A stretch of 64,000 bases of DNA from positions 248,001 through 312,000 of the forward strand of contig PUQB01000266.1 in NCBI GenBank assembly GCA_003024785.1. The letters are read 5' to 3'. The stretch's first letter is position 1, and every line of letters begins with the position of its first letter. Made by a program: the position numbers and the translations under genes. The notes below the pieces were generated by a model. That model saw only the letters and a program-made list of their open reading frames with translations. It ran no database searches and was not told where the DNA came from. Below, piece by piece: positions 62,279 to 64,000 of the stretch. Source of the DNA: Selaginella tamariscina. Its lineage: Eukaryota > Streptophyta > Lycopodiopsida > Selaginellales > Selaginellaceae.

Positions 62279-63095
62279 TGTTACACACAACTGGTATAGG
62301 AAATACCATATAAGATCACCCAAAGTTCTAGTATGAGGTTGCCTAAATCCCATAACTAAAGCGTTTTCACGCACGAACACACAAGTGACCTCCTGAATTT
62401 AAAAGGGACTAAGGATAGCACCTTGGGTTGGTCAATAAACACGGCAAGGTGGCAACTACTATGTGGGTCCAACAGTAGGTGGGGTGGCCTATCATGGACA
62501 TTTATAATCTAGGGGCAAACTATAATAGATGGTATCAAAGCAAACTCCTAGCTCGGGTTAAGTAACGCAATGGCTTAGTTGAGAGCCATGGAAGCAATTC
62601 AAGGTCTTGTGTGTGACCTGATCCATGCTTAAGAAAGTGGACCAAGAGTCTAATTGAGACTGGTGAGGTTGAGCCAACAACAAACCCAGTGAGGAGTCGA
62701 TTAGGATAGTGGGGCAGGGCCCCTTGGCTTGTTGTCCATGATGCGGACTTGAGCATAAGCATGATGAATGTTACACACAATGGGTAGAGGAAATACTAGA
62801 TATAACCACATGAAAGAAGGGCTTGTACAAGCAATCGCCCCTTTTATTAATTTGGTATGAGGTTGCCTAAATCCCAAAAGTAAAGCATGCTCACTCACTC
62901 CTTGATAACACTTCAGGTTTTAGGTGACCTCCTAGACTAAAAAGGGACCCATGATAACACTTTAGGTTTTGGGTGACCTCCTAAACTAAAAAAGGACTCA
63001 TGATAACACTTCAAGTTGTGGAATAGATACAATGGGGTGGTAGCCAATGTGTGGGTCTAGCAGTAGGTGGGGTGGCCTACCAGGGTGGCCTACCA
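62279..63095 (+). mobile_element. Candidate miniature LTR retrotransposon (TRIM-like)
   Basis: A direct repeat starts TGTTACACACAA at 62,279 and again at 62,769. Both copies contain GTATGAGGTTGCCTAAATCC, GTGACCTCCT and AGTAGGTGGGGTGGCCTA. The first is followed at 62,533 by TGGTATCAAAGC, close to the initiator-tRNA primer site TGGTATCAGAGC. Only about 235 non-coding bases separate this site from the second repeat. That layout (LTR, primer site, tiny interior, LTR) is that of a TRIM. The exact LTR 3' end, polypurine tract and target duplication are unclear, and the second repeat has an internal triplication of TGATAACACTT..GACCTCCTA. Confidence 0.5.
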
Positions 63096-64000
63096 TGGAT
63101 AGACCGAGGATGGGCATGACCCTAGAAAATTTGAGTTGGATGGTGCATGGCCCTAGAAAATTTTGAGTTGGATAGTGCATGGCCCCAACGAGGTTCAAGC
63201 AATTTGCTTAACCAACTAATCAACCCACAAAAGGACACACACACATATATATGTAAGATTATATACACACTACTTTACCTAACTTTCCAAACCTTCAAAG
63301 CTTCTACATATGTTCAAGTGTAGATACATGTGCATATATATACATACGTATGTATATAACACATAACAACAATATAACTTTAGTTAGGACGATTCTTGAA
63401 TGGCTGAAGAATATTTAGAAAATTAAGTTATAAAGCATTTTTAAATAGACATATTTTCTTCTTTTATGTAAAAAAAATTACATAGCAATAATCAAGAATA
63501 CATATTTTGGCTGTTGAACTATTATACATGATCATTCATCATTATTATGCAAGTTTTGTCTTTATTACAAATTAGCTTGATGAGGAAATTTTTACATCAT
63601 AAACATGTCCTCACCGTTAAAGACAAATTTTCTAGATGTCATGGAAAATTATACACAAGTGTAGAATTTTATAAGGAATTGTACGGCATAACACATGCAA
63701 AATAACTCTTCCCCTAGTTAACTAGTTATACTGTAGTTAACAAGTTGAAAGGCTACTTCAAATTGTATTTAAAATGTAAATCTAATAAAGTTAAGCTAAA
63801 GCTATAGTTAGTAATAAATATTAGAAATTCTAGGTAGCTATAATAATATTCACTTTAACAATGTAAATTGGAGCTAATTACAATTGTGTATAACAATCAA
63901 TATAAAAATATTACCTAATTATACCTATGTAAAGAGTTTGTCTCTTCAAATATTTAACTAATTAAAATTGTGTATATAATTAACCATAAGAAAGTTTAAC
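63096..64000. other. AT-rich end of window, nothing recognised
   Basis: Contains two adjacent copies of CCCTAGAAAATTTGAGTTGGAT, then GTGCATGGCCC, at 63,119-63,185 (same family as the palindromic motif repeats), a short CA run at 63,237, then plain AT-rich DNA. Confidence 0.5.

Overview
This window is nuclear DNA of a land plant. The evidence is spliced R2R3-MYB genes with the canonical 130-base second exon, an S-domain receptor kinase of the SD2-5 type, a U-box/cyclophilin protein of the CYP65 (PUB49) type, a TLDc gene, telo-box motifs (AAACCCTA) at gene starts, and Ty1/copia, Ty3/chromovirus and hAT remnants. The DNA is AT-rich outside genes and dense in CT/GA and CA/GT microsatellites. I cannot name the species from this sequence.

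Layout. From 1 to about 26 kb lies a segmental duplication built around a minus-strand R2R3-MYB gene. Units 1 (1-4.08 kb), 3 (15.03-20.35 kb) and 4 (20.35-26.06 kb) each carry a MYB; unit 2 (10.94-12.37 kb) keeps only the 3' flank. Units 1/3 and 2/4 are the closest pairs, so a two-unit block appears to have been copied once. In the left block a decayed hAT transposase lies between units 1 and 2. A tRNA-Val(UAC) and an unidentified GC-richer coding-like island lie between the blocks. From 26.4 to 33.7 kb there are copia remnants and a 3.2-kb nest of inverted modules that includes two LTR-like copies in opposite orientations. From 34.8 to 47.4 kb is the gene-rich part: a 14-exon cyclophilin/U-box gene (-), a six-exon receptor kinase (-), a three-exon Gly-rich, probably plastid, membrane protein (-), and a six-exon TLDc gene (+). 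The last two are head to head across about 155 bases. From 48.8 kb to the end is retrotransposon territory: a complete-ended Ty3 chromovirus (49.34-54.30 kb, TSD ACAAC) without its reverse transcriptase domain, a second LTR element (54.92-59.56 kb) whose pol stops just inside reverse transcriptase, a candidate miniature LTR element near 62.3-63.1 kb, and a dispersed family of short palindromic motifs.

Main caution. Every protein gene here is broken by one- or two-base indels, often in short homopolymers, while splice sites, splice phases and protein motifs are largely preserved and I found no stop clearly created by substitution. The tRNA also seems to carry one extra base. This looks more like residual indel error in a long-read assembly than independent decay of every gene, so the genes are annotated as genes and the breaks are listed. 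No operon-like cooperation between genes is implied; the only structural link is the shared divergent promoter at 45.5-45.7 kb.
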